A DNA stretch of 64,000 bases from positions 110,069-174,068 of the forward strand of contig NZ_VTTI01000005.1 in assembly GCF_008641105.1 (NCBI RefSeq), in the 5' to 3' direction. The stretch comes from Halopseudomonas salina (lineage in GTDB: Bacteria; Pseudomonadota; Gammaproteobacteria; Pseudomonadales; Pseudomonadaceae). Below, one piece after another: positions 63,092-64,000 of this stretch (within the stretch, counting starts at the first letter, position 1; each line of letters opens with the position of its first letter). The notes beneath the pieces were generated by a model, which did not search any database, had not been told where the DNA came from, and saw nothing but the letters and a program-made list of their open reading frames with translations. A program made the translations under genes and the position numbers.

Positions 63092-64000
63092 TGTCAACTG
63101 AATCCCCGTACAAGGACTTCACCCTCGCGGCGCGTGCCAGTGAACTCGCAGCCTGGGTTGAAACAGTCCTACTAACCGCACTGGCGATCGGTCTGGGCAT
63201 TTATTTCGTGCCGGAAGATCCATTGCAGGTGTATGAGTTTACCTGGCCGATGTTGGCACCGTTGCTGGTGGGACTGCGTTACGGGTTCGTCAAGGCGCTG
63301 GTCAGTGCCTGTCTTCTCGTTGCAGCATTGCTGTTGCTGCGCGAGTCGGGTCTGGAGGCATATCAGCGAATGCCGGGCGCCTGGATCATCGGCATGCTGG
63401 TAATCAGCATGGTGGTCGGTGAATTTCGGGATCTCTGGGATCGTCGGCTGCAGCGATTGCAGATGGCCAATGAATATCGTCAGTACCGGCTGGATGAATT
63501 TACCCGGGCGCATCAGATACTGCGTATTTCCCATGACCGGCTGGAACTGCGGGTTGCGGGCAGTGACCAGAGTCTGCGCAGCTCTTTGCTGATACTCCGT
63601 GAGCGTCTGCGTGAACTGAAGCCTCAGGGTGATCCGCTGGTAGCCATGGCGCAACCCATCATGGCCTTGCTGGGACAATATGGCTCATTGAGTATCGCCG
63701 GTCTGTACGCGATCAAGGACGGGCAGATGCAATCCCGTGCACTGGCCACCCTCGGCGATATGGACGAGCTGGATCCTGAAGATCGTATGATAAAGCTGTG
63801 TCTTGAGCAGGGCGAACTGATCAGTATTCGTGAAGAATTTCTCGAACGCGGTGATCAGGAGCAGTTTTCTTCGCTTCAGGTGTGTGTACCGCTGATCGAT
63901 ACCGAGGATAACTTGCTTGGCATCCTGGCGATCCGGCAAATGCCGTTCTTCGTCTTCAACGACCGTACTCTCAGTCTGTTGGCGCTCCTGGCTGGCCACG
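63091..64000 (+). CDS. pelD: Pel c-di-GMP receptor PelD (5' part; runs off the window)
   Basis: The first 303 codons are open, starting MSTESPYKDFTLAARASEL, and the gene continues past the window edge. Four hydrophobic segments lie near residues 20-110 (VETVLLTALAIGLGIYF, MLAPLLVGLRYGF, ACLLVAALLLL, WIIGMLVISMVV). A coiled stretch and a GAF domain (about 170-303) follow. PelD binds c-di-GMP through the inhibitory RxxD site of a degenerate GGDEF domain, but that C-terminal part is outside the window and was not seen. PelE, PelF and PelG would be expected next. Confidence 0.92.
   Translation, partial: MSTESPYKDFTLAARASELAAWVETVLLTALAIGLGIYFVPEDPLQVYEFTWPMLAPLLVGLRYGFVKALVSACLLVAALLLLRESGLEAYQRMPGAWIIGMLVISMVVGEFRDLWDRRLQRLQMANEYRQYRLDEFTRAHQILRISHDRLELRVAGSDQSLRSSLLILRERLRELKPQGDPLVAMAQPIMALLGQYGSLSIAGLYAIKDGQMQSRALATLGDMDELDPEDRMIKLCLEQGELISIREEFLERGDQEQFSSLQVCVPLIDTEDNLLGILAIRQMPFFVFNDRTLSLLALLAGH

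Overview
The window looks like ordinary chromosome of a gammaproteobacterium of the Pseudomonas lineage. Evidence is the protein-level resemblance to Pseudomonas families and several gene neighbourhoods known from that genus: rppH-ptsP, lgt-thyA, argA/argE/pit/DUF47/CYTH-CHAD/GspE-like ATPase, roxS-roxR, rimB-rimK-hslR-hslO-pckA and pelABCD. Base composition and codon use look even, and I see no insertion sequence, prophage, CRISPR array or rRNA. A marine Pseudomonas relative (Halopseudomonas type) is an inference and was not tested.

Layout. 1-426 is gene-free and holds two copies of a dispersed repeat plus a small palindromic repeat. 427-8376 carries a HAD phosphatase, rppH and ptsP (RNA 5' end processing and nitrogen PTS), an NRDE protein, a short DUF4397 gene, a TSUP permease and the tightly packed lgt-thyA-folA group. 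8349-10022 is a GGDEF/EAL protein whose EAL half looks dead. 10228-16236 holds ilvD, argA, amn and argE. 16299-19921 is a phosphate region: Pit permease, its DUF47 partner and a divergent CYTH/CHAD protein, with GTCAT-type units repeated every 11 bp between them. 19953-25132 holds a GspE/PilB-like ATPase, rlmJ and a four-gene overlapping envelope group (DUF883, holin-like, YqjK-like, AI-2E permease). 25177-35121 holds housekeeping and stress genes: EamA, HDOD, msrA, cysQ, nudE, yrfG, rimK, rimB, hslR, hslO, pckA. Three tRNA genes (Asn, Pro, Lys) follow a strong promoter. 35827-44620 holds ndh, small membrane proteins, a SIMPL protein, the RoxSR redox system, a leucine-type dehydrogenase, an SDR, an unknown protein and a TatD nuclease.

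The most interesting part is 44624-64000. Two giant paralogues (about 1290 residues each) share the order PilZ - DUF1631 - degenerate GGDEF - EAL and bracket prfC and glpD. Both keep the PilZ c-di-GMP-binding motifs and the main EAL catalytic residues, so each may be a phosphodiesterase that senses its own substrate. The second is divergent from pelA, the first gene of the Pel exopolysaccharide operon (pelA, pelB, pelC and the start of pelD are present). The shared intergenic region contains a near-perfect FleQ box, an 18-bp palindrome and an extended -10 promoter. The second paralogue also carries an in-frame hexanucleotide microsatellite encoding a Lys-Glu repeat just before its degenerate GGDEF motif. 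Together these suggest a local c-di-GMP circuit controlling Pel, with a possible slippage-tunable component.

Small RNAs and weak promoters cannot be excluded by reading alone.
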